Below are positions 9,373 to 17,934 of a stretch of 64,000 bases of DNA, piece by piece; position 1 is the stretch's first letter, and the number at the start of each line of letters is the position of its first letter. Location of the stretch: positions 1 to 64,000 of the forward strand of contig NZ_MTHB01000023.1 of NCBI RefSeq assembly GCF_002220365.1, in the 5' to 3' direction. Under the pieces are notes generated by a model, which saw nothing but the letters and a program-made list of their open reading frames with translations, was not told where the DNA came from and made no database searches. This stretch comes from Caballeronia sordidicola (lineage in GTDB: Bacteria > Pseudomonadota > Gammaproteobacteria > Burkholderiales > Burkholderiaceae). The position numbers and the translations under genes are program-made.

Positions 9373-9489
9373 TATACGCGCGCGGTGCGATATCGTTTTC
9401 ACAGATTCGTCGTGACCAAGCGCATAGGGTAAATGAATGAAGCCTGTGTAATGCTGCCACGGGCTTCTTCCGATGCTTCTTCCGATAGA

Positions 9490-10374
9490 TCAACTGAAGA
9501 CCAGCGTTTCAAGTTGCCGCTTCAATTCCTTTGCCACTGCATAGCTGTTGCCTTGCTGCTGCTTCTTGCAGAATGTCTCGCTGCACCACCAGCCGTCAAA
9601 ACCCGTCGCCTTCACGGCGTCTGTCCAATCTCGCAGGTTCAACACCCCGCTTCCTGTTCGCACATCCCGCAAGATTGGCTCCAGCGGTACGCCATCCAAA
9701 TGGGGTAAGGAATCGCACACATGCACGCCATAGATGTAATCCCGGTCAACCTTCGACAGATGTTGTGGCGTTGCTCCCGACGTGTAGCAATGCCAGAAGT
9801 CAATAACAAGCTTCAAGTTATCGCAACCGGCTCGCCGTACGATATCTACTTGCTGCTCCAGCGAACTGAGCGGAGTCCATGAAAGCGCCTCAAGATACAC
9901 GGTCAAGCCATAGTCACGAGCGCGGCCAGCAATTGCGGCGAGGCTCTTCACGGTCAACCTCACCTGATCATCGTGAGAATGCTGAAGGAGGCCCGTGTAA
10001 CGCTTCGAATACCCGTTCGCCTTGAAATCAATGACCGCCTGAACGTCCAACGGCCCTGTGACAATCTGGACGCCCTTAGCCCCAATGGCGGACGCCAACA
10101 TGAAGAGCTTATCCGCCTCCCGAGAGAGTTCCTTCTCAGCGGTGCCCTGCCGTTCGATGTCGACAAGCGCACCGATTCCGTGGACCATAAGGCCGTCGAG
10201 CTCACGGCGCAGGTCATCGACCGAATAACCCGCATCGAGATATTTCCGTACCTTGTCCTGCGTTATTTCTACCGCCGTGTAACCGGCGCGTCGTGCGATA
10301 TCAAGTTCCATCACCAACGTCGAATGCTTCGCGACGGTGGTATTGAACGTGATGCGGTTCTTATCAAGGAACAC
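9490..10374 (-). CDS. Sugar phosphate isomerase/epimerase-like TIM barrel
   Basis: 294 residues from a GTG at 10374 preceded by GGGAG with 6 nt spacing; an upstream GTG at 10413 is less supported. Xylose-isomerase-like barrel with strand ends TVYLEALSW, KLVIDFWHC, IYGVHVCDS and WWCSETF. The Glu, Asp/His, His and Glu sit where the family places its metal ligands. It follows the GMC gene at 10432 on the same strand after 57 bp, so the two are likely co-transcribed. It probably acts on the keto product of that oxidoreductase as isomerase, epimerase or dehydratase; sequence does not decide which. Confidence 0.8.
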   Translation of the reverse strand: MFLDKNRITFNTTVAKHSTLVMELDIARRAGYTAVEITQDKVRKYLDAGYSVDDLRRELDGLMVHGIGALVDIERQGTAEKELSREADKLFMLASAIGAKGVQIVTGPLDVQAVIDFKANGYSKRYTGLLQHSHDDQVRLTVKSLAAIAGRARDYGLTVYLEALSWTPLSSLEQQVDIVRRAGCDNLKLVIDFWHCYTSGATPQHLSKVDRDYIYGVHVCDSLPHLDGVPLEPILRDVRTGSGVLNLRDWTDAVKATGFDGWWCSETFCKKQQQGNSYAVAKELKRQLETLVFS

Positions 10375-10431
10375 CTTTGACTCCCATAGATACGGTGGCT
10401 TGAGGAAGCACACCCATTCGAGCCATTGCGA

Positions 10432-12081
10432 CTAGCCTTGGCGCTCGGTCAGCGCCGACTTTGGACTAGCAAGACTTCTACCGCGGATGATGTCCGACGC
10501 CCTCTCGCCAATCATCGTGCAAGCGGCGTTTGTATTGCCCGACGGAATGCGGGGCATCACCGACGCATCGGCGACTCTAAGGTTCGCAATCCCTCGAACC
10601 CGCAACTCGGGGTCAACTACACAGAGTGGGTCACTGCCCATTCGACACGTCCCGACAGGGTGAAGCGCCGCCCGTGCGTTCTTTCGAAGGTATTCGCCCA
10701 GTTCCGTGCGGCTCGCGAACTGCCGGCCCGGATAGTGCTCGCGGTCGATGTACGGTTGTATTGCAGGTTGGCTCATGATTTCCTGACCAATGAGAAACCC
10801 TTCGGCCAGCCGCTCAACATCGTATTGCTCTACCATGTAATTGGGCACAATCCGGGGCGGGTCATCCGCGTTCGCACTGCGCAACGACACCTCTCCTCGC
10901 GAACGCGGTTGTACATGCTCAAAGTTCAGCGTGCATCCCGTTCCGCCCGGCACACTTAGCGTGCCCTCCTCAACACCGGCGCCCACTATAAAGAAATACT
11001 GCAGGTCAGGCGGCAGGTCCGTTTGCGTCCCTCGACAGAACGCCCCGCCTTCGATGAGGTTGGACGCGATGGGACCACTGCGTGCGACGGCATACTGCAA
11101 TGCGGCCCACGCTTTCCAGTGCAGCTTTTTGAACTTGTCGTAGCTGTCCGCGCCCGCTTTCATTTGATAGACCAACGACATCTCAAGGTGGTCCTGAAGA
11201 TTCTTGCCTACGCCGGGAAGGTCGGCATGCACTTCGATGCCATGTCGCTCCAACAGTGCGGCATGACCAATGCCTGAGAGCATCAAGAGTTTGGGCGAAT
11301 TGATGGTCCCCGACGATACGATGACTTCACTGTCCGCGAGGACTTGCTCTTTCTCACCGTCAACCGTGTATTCGACGCCCACAGCCCGGTCCTTCTGTAC
11401 CAGGATTCGAAGCACTTTCGCTCCGACCAGCACCGTGAGATTTCCGCGCTTCTCCGCCGGTCGCAGATACGCACTTGCGGAACTCGAGCGCAACCCATCC
11501 TTGACGGCGACCTGGTATAAGCCACAGCCGTCTTGGGCGCCACCGTTAAAGTCATGAACATACTGAAGGCCGGACTGCTGGCAAGCTTGCAGCCATTTTC
11601 GCGTTAGCGGATGAACGCTCGCAGGGAAGCTGATACCGACAGAGCCGCGCGTGCCGTGGTATTCGTTTGCGAAATCGGCATTGCTTTCTGCGCGCAGAAA
11701 ATAGGGAAGCACGTCCCGGAATGCCCATCCATGGGCACCGGCAGCTTCCCAACTGTCGTAGTCCTGCGGTTTCCCTCGCACATAGACCATGCCATTGACA
11801 GAGCTGCCGCCGCCGAGGACACTTGCTTGAGCCATGGTGTCGTTCTCGTCACGCTCGTAGCCAATTTCGGGCTCCCAACGATATCGCTTTAGAAGCCCGC
11901 CTTGCGCGGTCTTGTAGTAGGTGCCGGGGAAGCGAATGTAGGGGCTTGAATCCCTTGGACCTTCCTCAAGAAGGATGACCGTCGCGGACGGGTCTTCGGA
12001 GAGGCGAGACGCAACGACGCAGCCTGAAGTTCCCCCACCTACGACCACATAAGTTGCACTCGCTGACCGAAGCTTATTCAT
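10432..12081 (-). CDS. GMC oxidoreductase, choline/alcohol dehydrogenase type
   Basis: 549 residues from the ATG at 12081, chosen because the FAD-binding motif VVVGGGTSGCVVASRL starts about 12 residues later, as in the family. GMC signature 1 (SVLGGGSSVNGMVYVRG), signature 2 (SSGTINSPKLLMLSG), HPVGTCRMG and PSGNTNAACTMIGERA (catalytic His and Asn region) are all intact. Unlike the GMC protein at 1642 it lacks the Cys cluster and belongs to the AlkJ/BetA-like branch. The likely role is FAD-dependent oxidation of an alcohol or polyol. It heads a leftward pair with the TIM barrel at 9490. Its upstream region carries the motif shared with 5169. No good ribosome site is visible before the ATG. Confidence 0.87.
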   Translation of the reverse strand: MNKLRSASATYVVVGGGTSGCVVASRLSEDPSATVILLEEGPRDSSPYIRFPGTYYKTAQGGLLKRYRWEPEIGYERDENDTMAQASVLGGGSSVNGMVYVRGKPQDYDSWEAAGAHGWAFRDVLPYFLRAESNADFANEYHGTRGSVGISFPASVHPLTRKWLQACQQSGLQYVHDFNGGAQDGCGLYQVAVKDGLRSSSASAYLRPAEKRGNLTVLVGAKVLRILVQKDRAVGVEYTVDGEKEQVLADSEVIVSSGTINSPKLLMLSGIGHAALLERHGIEVHADLPGVGKNLQDHLEMSLVYQMKAGADSYDKFKKLHWKAWAALQYAVARSGPIASNLIEGGAFCRGTQTDLPPDLQYFFIVGAGVEEGTLSVPGGTGCTLNFEHVQPRSRGEVSLRSANADDPPRIVPNYMVEQYDVERLAEGFLIGQEIMSQPAIQPYIDREHYPGRQFASRTELGEYLRKNARAALHPVGTCRMGSDPLCVVDPELRVRGIANLRVADASVMPRIPSGNTNAACTMIGERASDIIRGRSLASPKSALTERQG

Positions 12082-12266
12082 GTTGTATCTGAATGATTGT
12101 GATGCGACTGTTCCCGACAAGATTTTTATCGCGGCAACGGGGTACGGCCATCTAGGAAGGACACTCAATAGAATCAGGACTTGATTCATCAGGACTTGAT
12201 TCAACCGGCCGCAGACGGATTACGGCATAGTCTAATAAGTATTCCCAATCAAATGTCCGGGTTCAA

Positions 12267-12316
12267 TTTCGCACCTCTCGCACTTATCGACGCACAGTGA
12301 CGCATAGGTGCGTCAG
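12267..12316. promoter_or_regulatory. Clustered GACGCA/TGCGTC half-sites and shared motif
   Basis: TTTCGCACCTCTC at 12267-12279 is followed by GACGCA at 12289 and 12299 and by inverted TGCGTC at 12309, at 10-bp intervals. The arrangement suits cooperative binding of a regulator on one DNA face. It lies upstream of the leftward GMC gene. Confidence 0.45.
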
Positions 12317-12555
12317 TTTTTAACTCAACGTCTATTTCTCAACAACAGCGCGTCACTCAGCTTCAGGAAATGAAGGAAGTGCGAAGTTGACCAAAAAATT
12401 TTGAATGCCGACGCTTAAGCTTCCAGGCTTTTAACACGTCGGAAACGCGTTGACGTCGAACGTTGACAGCACGTCGCACTCTCGCCTTCTGACCGTCAAT
12501 GCCTCCCACACGCTACCTGCATAGGCCTTGAAGGCAACCAGAGGATAAGAGACTT

Positions 12556-12741
12556 ATGCCCTTTAGTTTGCACCCACATATGAGTCCAATCGACGTGTGC
12601 GTCATATTGGATTCTGCTCTGCCAGCCACTTGGATTGGTTTTGCCGCGCTCGGCGCAACTGCGATTGTGACAACAGTCGGTATTGCTTGCGTGCTTTTCA
12701 CCAATATCAGAAAAGGTGCAAACATATCGGTAGTTGACTGA
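12556..12741 (+). CDS. Possible small membrane peptide
   Basis: 61 residues with one hydrophobic span (WIGFAALGATAIVTTVGIAC) and a basic segment after it. AGAGG lies 11 nt before the ATG, which is rather far. No relatives are recognised. It could equally be chance in a non-coding stretch. Confidence 0.25.
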   Translation: MPFSLHPHMSPIDVCVILDSALPATWIGFAALGATAIVTTVGIACVLFTNIRKGANISVVD

Positions 12742-12913
12742 CCCGCAAAACACAGTGCGAGAGGGCATTGGCTAAGTTCGACGCGTCACCGGTCAGCACG
12801 ATGGCCTCATCCGTGCGCTTGCGGAGGTAAAGCTGGCCGCAGTTCAGGCAAACGCAAAACCGGCCTCATTGACCCGATACGCGCCGATACAATCGCCGCA
12901 GCATGCAGAGAAA

Positions 12914-13318
12914 TCAGCGATTGCGCATCCAGTCGGCGGTATCGAAGAAGGAGGTCAGAAGGCGTTCGCGCAAGGGCGCGTCGAGGCCAACGTCTTCCAT
13001 GGCCCACGCCATGCAACGCAACCATTGATCCCGTTCCGGCGATGCAATCGCGAAGTTCATATGGCGAGCACGCAAGCGCGGATGCCCAAAGCGGCTGATG
13101 TAATGGTCCGGTCCGCCCATCCACCCGCACAGGAACCAGAAAAATTTATCGCGGGAATTCTCGAGTGTGGGGGGATGCAATGCGCGTAAAGGCGCGAATT
13201 CCGGTTCGAGATCCATCAGGTCGTAAAACCGGTCGACGAGTGCACGCACGCGCTCCTCGCCACCAACGAGTTCAAATGCCGTCGGTTGCGGCGCTTGCTC
13301 AATATTTGCTTCAGTCAT
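12914..13318 (-). CDS. Group II truncated haemoglobin
   Basis: 134 residues, a normal 2-over-2 globin length. Seen: DRFYDLM with the B10 Tyr, the PPTLENSRDKFFWFLCGWMGGP block, RHMNFAI with the proximal His, and QWLRCMAWAM with the G8 Trp typical of group II. Such proteins bind O2 or NO and are linked to NO or peroxide detoxification and oxygen handling in the cytoplasm. It lies downstream of the FtsX-like permease on the same strand with about 114 bp between, so it may be separately transcribed. Confident family call; the physiological partner is unknown. Confidence 0.9.
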   Translation of the reverse strand: MTEANIEQAPQPTAFELVGGEERVRALVDRFYDLMDLEPEFAPLRALHPPTLENSRDKFFWFLCGWMGGPDHYISRFGHPRLRARHMNFAIASPERDQWLRCMAWAMEDVGLDAPLRERLLTSFFDTADWMRNR

Positions 13319-13432
13319 GCGTTTTCTTCAGGGTTATCGGGACATGGCGCAATGAGCGCTGCGGGGTTCGTGTCGCGGGCAGCCGATCGCGCCCGGCTAT
13401 GCTTGAGCCGGGTCTCGATCGCCGGGTCTCGA

Positions 13433-16048
13433 TCACGCATCCCGCAACGATTGCAGTGCAGGCCGAGACAATACGCGGCGAAGGCTCATCCAGCCGCCCA
13501 CGCCTGAACACACGACACCCGCCACGATGCCCGCCGGCACGAGCCACGGGTTGAAATCGATGTGAAATTCGAATACGTGCGTCGCCAGCACCCATCCAAT
13601 TCCCTGCGCGCCGAGCGCCGCCATCAGCCCGCTCAATGCGCCCACTGCCACGAACTCCGCGGTCTGCACCGAGCGCACCTGCTTATGCGACGCCCCGAGC
13701 GCGCGCAGCAACGCGGACTCGTGCACACGCTCGTCGCGCGTACCGGCCAGCGCCGCGTACAGCACGAGCACGCCCGCCGCTAATGTGAAGACGAACAGGA
13801 ACTGCACAGCGCCGATCACCTGCTCCAGCACGCGCTGGATCTGCGCGAGAATCGGTGCGATATCAATGGCGGTCACGCTCGGATACTTGTTGATCAAGCC
13901 GTCGATCAAACCCTGCTGTCCCGGTGGCAAATGGAAACTCGTGATGAACGTGGCCGGCAAATCACTGATGGACGGCGGCGGCATCAGCACGAAGAAGTTC
14001 ACCTTGAACGAATTCCAGTCGACCTTGCGCAGACTCGTGACCGGCCCTTCGACCTGCATGCTGGCTACGTCGAAACGCAACGTATCGCCGAGCTTCACGT
14101 CGATGATCTTCGCAAGCCCCTCTTCTATCGATACCTGCGCCTTACCGTCCGTGCCGTACCAGTCGCCGCCGACCACGCGGTTATCGCTGGGTAATTCGGT
14201 TGTGTACGAAAGGTTGAACTCGCGGTCCACCAGACGCTTTGCGTCGGCCTTTTTGTAGTTGTCAGGACTCACCGCCTTGCCGTTCACGGCGATCAGGCGG
14301 CCCCGCACCATGGGCGATAACACCGCGTCTGCCTGGCCATGTTGCGAGAGGTAATCGGTCACGCCGGCGCGCTGGTCGGGCTGGACATCGATGAGAAATT
14401 CGTTTGGCGCGTCCGGCGGCGTCGATTGCCGCCAGCCGGCGATCAGGTCGCTGCGCGTCATCGCAATGAGCAGCAGGCACATCAGGCCGATGCCAAGCGC
14501 CGTGATCTGCAGCGCGCTCGCGCCACTGCGGCGCTCAAGCGACGCCAGCGCGTATCGCCAACCCACGCCCGCGCCCACGCGTTCGCTGCGCACAAGTCGC
14601 GCGGCCGCCCACAGCGCCACGCGTGCAATGCCGCCAAACACCACCAGACCGCCCGCGAATCCGCCCGCTACGATCCCGCCCAGTTTCCATTCGCCCGCCG
14701 CGAGCACGAGCAAACCGGCGAACAGCAGCACGCCCACGCCGTAGGCGATCCACGCTACCCGGCCGGCGTCGCCGAGTTCCCGGCGAATGACGTGGATCGG
14801 GGGCACGCGTGTCAGCGGCAGCAACGGCGGCACGGCGAAACCAAGCAACAGCACCAGTCCGGTCGCAATCCCCTGCAGCGCGGGCCAGACGCTGGGCGGC
14901 GGCAATTCGACATCGACGAGCGTTCCCAGCCAGTCAAGCAATACCAGATGCCCGCCAAAGCCAAGCACGACACCCACCGCGCTGCCAAGCAGCCCGACCA
15001 TCAAAAATTCGCCGATGAACAAAAACCGCAACGTCCCCTGGCTCACGCCGAGACAGCGCATCGCGGCGCAGCCATCCAGATGGCGGCGCGCGAAGCGGTG
15101 CGAGGCCATCGCGATGGCAACCGCCGCGAGCAGCGCGGTGAGCAGCGAGACGAGCGTGAGGAAATGACTGGCTCGGTCGATGGTCTGACGCACTTGCGGC
15201 TGGCCGTCCTGCAGCGATTCGAGCGCGACGCCGCGCAGCTTGCCGTCATCCACTTTTGCGCGAGCGAACGTGGCGAACTGCTTGACCTGCGCCTCCGGTC
15301 CCGCCACCAGCAACCGATAGGTCACGCGACTGCCGAACGTGACGAGGCCGGTGGACGCGAGTTCATCGGCACGCATCATCAGGCGCGGCGAAAAGCTGAC
15401 GAACGAGAAACCGCGGTCGAGTTCGCGTGTGATGACCGCCGCTACCTTGAACGCGCGCGTACCGACGCGCACGGTTGCGCCGACGGGCACTTTCAGCGCA
15501 TCGAGCAATGCTGGGTCGACCCAGACGGTACCGGGTGCGGGAATAGAGGTGGTGGCAGTGCCCGGCTGATCGACCGCAGTCGCAATACTCACCGCACCGC
15601 GCAGCGGATACCCAGGCGAAACGGCCTTCAACGCAGCAAGGCGGGCGACAGGCGGGGCGGACGCGACGGACGCATTTCCCGGAACACCCGCGCTGATCAT
15701 GCTGGGAAAGATCGCGGTGGTCGCGGTCTCAAGCTTGAGTTGAGCCGCTTCTGCGGCGAATGCGGGATCGACCGGATGATCGGCGCGCACGACAAAATCC
15801 GCAGCAATCATCTGCCGCGCATCCCGTTCCAGCCCCTGGCGCATCCGGTCGCCGAGAAACCCGACGCTCGCGAGCGCGGCAACCGCCAGCACAAGCGCCA
15901 GGATGAGCATGGTCAACTCGCCCGCGCGCCAGTCGCGCGCGGTCATTCGCAACGACTGGCGCGCGATCTGCGTGAAGCTCAGTCCTTGCTGCTTTGAATC
16001 CTGCTTCGAATCCTGCTTCAACTCGCCGCCCAGGCTACTCGTACTCAA
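13433..16048 (-). CDS. FtsX-like ABC transporter permease (YbbP-like)
   Basis: About 871 residues if translation starts at the TTG at 16048, which overlaps the DUF4126 stop (TTGA); the start is uncertain. The frame is open upstream to 16207, but that part lies within the DUF4126 gene. A first membrane helix (LTMLILALVLAVAALASVGFL) is followed by a large periplasmic domain, two FtsX-type permease units (about residues 290-450 and 740-870) and intervening helices. This is the duplicated layout of YbbP/LolC-related permeases that use an ATPase to act on envelope lipids or lipoproteins. The usual ATPase (YbbA-like) and TesA-like esterase genes are not adjacent. Confidence 0.85.
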   Translation of the reverse strand: MSTSSLGGELKQDSKQDSKQQGLSFTQIARQSLRMTARDWRAGELTMLILALVLAVAALASVGFLGDRMRQGLERDARQMIAADFVVRADHPVDPAFAAEAAQLKLETATTAIFPSMISAGVPGNASVASAPPVARLAALKAVSPGYPLRGAVSIATAVDQPGTATTSIPAPGTVWVDPALLDALKVPVGATVRVGTRAFKVAAVITRELDRGFSFVSFSPRLMMRADELASTGLVTFGSRVTYRLLVAGPEAQVKQFATFARAKVDDGKLRGVALESLQDGQPQVRQTIDRASHFLTLVSLLTALLAAVAIAMASHRFARRHLDGCAAMRCLGVSQGTLRFLFIGEFLMVGLLGSAVGVVLGFGGHLVLLDWLGTLVDVELPPPSVWPALQGIATGLVLLLGFAVPPLLPLTRVPPIHVIRRELGDAGRVAWIAYGVGVLLFAGLLVLAAGEWKLGGIVAGGFAGGLVVFGGIARVALWAAARLVRSERVGAGVGWRYALASLERRSGASALQITALGIGLMCLLLIAMTRSDLIAGWRQSTPPDAPNEFLIDVQPDQRAGVTDYLSQHGQADAVLSPMVRGRLIAVNGKAVSPDNYKKADAKRLVDREFNLSYTTELPSDNRVVGGDWYGTDGKAQVSIEEGLAKIIDVKLGDTLRFDVASMQVEGPVTSLRKVDWNSFKVNFFVLMPPPSISDLPATFITSFHLPPGQQGLIDGLINKYPSVTAIDIAPILAQIQRVLEQVIGAVQFLFVFTLAAGVLVLYAALAGTRDERVHESALLRALGASHKQVRSVQTAEFVAVGALSGLMAALGAQGIGWVLATHVFEFHIDFNPWLVPAGIVAGVVCSGVGGWMSLRRVLSRPALQSLRDA

Positions 16049-16683
16049 TCGTGCTTGCTCCTGAACCGGCCGACGCCCGGATTCACACGTGCGCTGACGG
16101 GCACCATGTGCTTGGCCATCCGCCCAAAGCCACCGCGCACGCCTCTCACGAGCCGCGGCAATGCCCAGCCGGCACACAACAGGAACGCGATGATCAGGAC
16201 GAGGCACAGCAACGGCACGAACAACGCGAGGGTGATACCGAGCAACGCGCCGAAATCCTCGGTCGCCGATGCCACCCAGTTCGACACCGGTTCCGGCGAT
16301 AAATTGATGAGTGCCCGCGTGCCGGCTTTCGCCAAATGCGCGGCACCCGCGAGCGTACCGCCGGCGAGCGCGGCCACGGTCAGAAGTGCCGGATCGGCGT
16401 GGCCGAACGCGCCGACGGCCAGCACCGCGCCGGCCGGAATGCGAATAAAGGTGTGGATGGCATCCCAGAGGGAGTCGAAGGCGGGGATTTTATCGGCGAA
16501 AAACTCGACCACGGCGAGCGCTGCCGCCACGCCGATCACCCACGGAGAACCCAGCACCGCGAGGGTGTCGGGTAGGTGAACCAGTCCCATGCGCTCGAAC
16601 AGCCCCGCGACGAACACCGTCAGGTACAGTCGCAGCCCGCTGGCCCACGAAAGACCCGCTGCCAGCGAAAGTGCTTCAAGCAT
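16045..16683 (-). CDS. DUF4126 family membrane protein
   Basis: 212 residues with about five or six hydrophobic segments. It opens LEALSLAAGLSWASGLRLYLTVF and has FADKIPAFDSLWDAIHTFIRIPAGA, the typical look of DUF4126 proteins. AAGGAGACGGTC before the ATG is a strong ribosome site. Its stop overlaps the start proposed for the FtsX-like permease, suggesting translational coupling. Function unknown; the inner membrane is the only safe localisation. Confidence 0.8.
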   Translation of the reverse strand: MLEALSLAAGLSWASGLRLYLTVFVAGLFERMGLVHLPDTLAVLGSPWVIGVAAALAVVEFFADKIPAFDSLWDAIHTFIRIPAGAVLAVGAFGHADPALLTVAALAGGTLAGAAHLAKAGTRALINLSPEPVSNWVASATEDFGALLGITLALFVPLLCLVLIIAFLLCAGWALPRLVRGVRGGFGRMAKHMVPVSARVNPGVGRFRSKHD

Positions 16684-17132
16684 GACCGTCTCCTTGCGCG
16701 CTGCTCGCCCCGCGCCCGAGCGCCGGGCAGATTCCGGCGCATCTGGCTACGAATGCCTGACCCGCCGCTCAAGCTGCCCGGCGACGGGCTGGGGATAAAT
16801 GGATACGGCCCGGTATTGACCCGGCCCACCTTATTCTGGCGCTGTCCGGATTCATGCGGCCAAATCATGCGGCCAAGCTCAGGCTGCCGAATCCGGTGAA
16901 TTTTTCAAGACAACTGAAAGTCATTATAGCCACGCGCAGCGTGTTGATGCATTGCGACATATAACGACGTGTTCAGCATCCAACGCTCCTGATTCAGCCC
17001 TTAATCGGGAAACCACATCACAGGCAGCGTTGAACTCCGTCTTGTACTATTTAACGGTCATTTTTGCGATCCCTTTAATGCTCCGCGACGGACCGCGACA
17101 AAAAGCCGCCGCAGTGCGCTAGACCATCGGAT
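16684..17132. other. Intergenic region
   Basis: About 450 bp between two leftward genes. A direct repeat ATGCGGCCAA occurs twice near 16855-16875. No gene or clear promoter is evident. Confidence 0.4.
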
Positions 17133-17453
17133 TCAATGCCCAGACGACAATTTCAATCCGATCAGTCCAACCACGATCAGTGCAGCACTCGCGACTCGCG
17201 CAACCGTCAGCGCTTCGCCCAGCATGACAATCCCGAACACAAACGCCCCGATCGCGCCGATACCCGTCCACACGGCGTAAGCCGTACCCAGCGGCAACTG
17301 GCGCATCGCCAGCGCCAGCAACGCGAAGCTGCCAACCGCTGTGACCAGCGTGAACACCGACGGCCAGAGCCGTGTGAAACCTTCGGAGGTTTTAAGACCC
17401 GCGGCCCATGCCACTTCAAGCAGGCCGGCGATCAGCAATAGAAACCAAGACAC
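17133..17453 (-). CDS. gdx: Guanidinium exporter, SMR family (Gdx/SugE)
   Basis: 106 residues from a GTG at 17453 (GGGAG with 5 nt spacing). Four membrane segments. The SugE/Gdx signature is clear: [11 protein letters not shown] with the essential Glu13 and Trp16, [19 protein letters not shown] in helix 3 and [12 protein letters not shown] at the C-terminus. Members are proton-coupled guanidinium antiporters that work as dual-topology dimers in the inner membrane. The guanidine-II riboswitch directly upstream supports this substrate rather than general quaternary-ammonium export. It is a single-gene unit; no carboxylase or hydrolase for guanidine lies nearby. Confidence 0.93.
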   Translation of the reverse strand: MSWFLLLIAGLLEVAWAAGLKTSEGFTRLWPSVFTLVTAVGSFALLALAMRQLPLGTAYAVWTGIGAIGAFVFGIVMLGEALTVARVASAALIVVGLIGLKLSSGH

Positions 17454-17473
17454 AAGAAACTCCCGTCGAAAAA

Positions 17474-17518
17474 CGGGGCCGTCCCCGATATGACTGACGC
17501 GCGCAGGGTCGTCCTTGC
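17474..17518 (-). ncRNA. Guanidine-II riboswitch (mini-ykkC)
   Basis: On the minus strand two short hairpins are separated by 15 nt: GCAAGG-ACGA-CCCTGC (17518-17503) and CGGGG-ACGG-CCCCG (17487-17474). Each has the ACGR tetraloop that defines the mini-ykkC motif. The second lies just before the ribosome site of gdx. In the known class, guanidinium stabilises loop-loop pairing of the two hairpins and raises expression. The first stem has one A-C mismatch. Confidence 0.9.
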
Positions 17519-17537
17519 GGCATGTAATAGAAGTGTA

Positions 17538-17543
17538 ATTATA
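17538..17543 (-). promoter_or_regulatory. -10 element TATAAT for the gdx leader
   Basis: A perfect TATAAT on the minus strand about 20 nt upstream of the first riboswitch hairpin. It would place the transcript start near 17531. No good -35 hexamer is present at 16-18 bp. Confidence 0.5.
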
Positions 17544-17934
17544 GCGGTTGTGCAAAACAGTCGCTCGCGGGCCACGGCATCCAGCGGCATTCGAGCCGGT
17601 TTCAGCACTCGGGTCAGCCCTCGGGTCAGCCCTGTTACACCGCTTTGCGTGCTGCCATATAAGAAATATCAAAAGCTGAAATAACCCGCGGCCGCCTCGC
17701 TGACATCACCTTTATGCGCTGCGCCAATCCGTTCGAGCAGTGAATCCTTCCTCGAATGGCGCCGAGAAATAAAAACGTCCTTTCACCCAAACCTGCTTTA
17801 ATCTAAAGCAGTACGCAGCGGTCGATGCGTGAAACACCGCCGCGACAGGCGCGCCACAATGCTGTATCTGGCGTCATGACGTGGCTGGCGCGCCGCTGAA
17901 TCAACCCATTTGAAACTTCTCGCGCGGAGTGTTC
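17544..17934. other. Intergenic region upstream of cydAB
   Basis: About 390 bp between divergent units. It contains an inverted repeat CTGCTTTA-ATC-TAAAGCAG (17793-17811) and a CGTCATGACG palindrome near 17873. Either could be an operator for the oxidase genes. No FNR/ANR-type TTGATnnnnATCAA box was seen. Confidence 0.4.

Larger units (their letters stand above)
12082..12913. other. Intergenic region with cluster motifs, little coding signal
   Basis: About 830 bp. A 15-bp direct duplication (TCAGGACTTGATTCA) lies at about 12173-12204. The shared regulatory blocks occupy 12267-12316. A weak small membrane ORF lies at 12556. Between 12740 and 12910 the minus strand has short Cys-containing frames (such as CVCLNCGQLYLRKRTDEA) with no start codon, possibly a decayed zinc-ribbon gene. 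Confidence 0.35.

Noticed and set aside
12807..13130. Minus-strand frame overlapping the truncated haemoglobin gene
   Set aside because: It runs out of frame through the globin coding region and then ends in a Cys-free tail; the zinc-ribbon-like pieces nearby lie in another frame without a start.
14339..15997. Long open frame (552 codons) on the plus strand
   Set aside because: It is antisense to the FtsX-like permease, is Arg/His/Gln-rich with no fold pattern, and results from high GC content.
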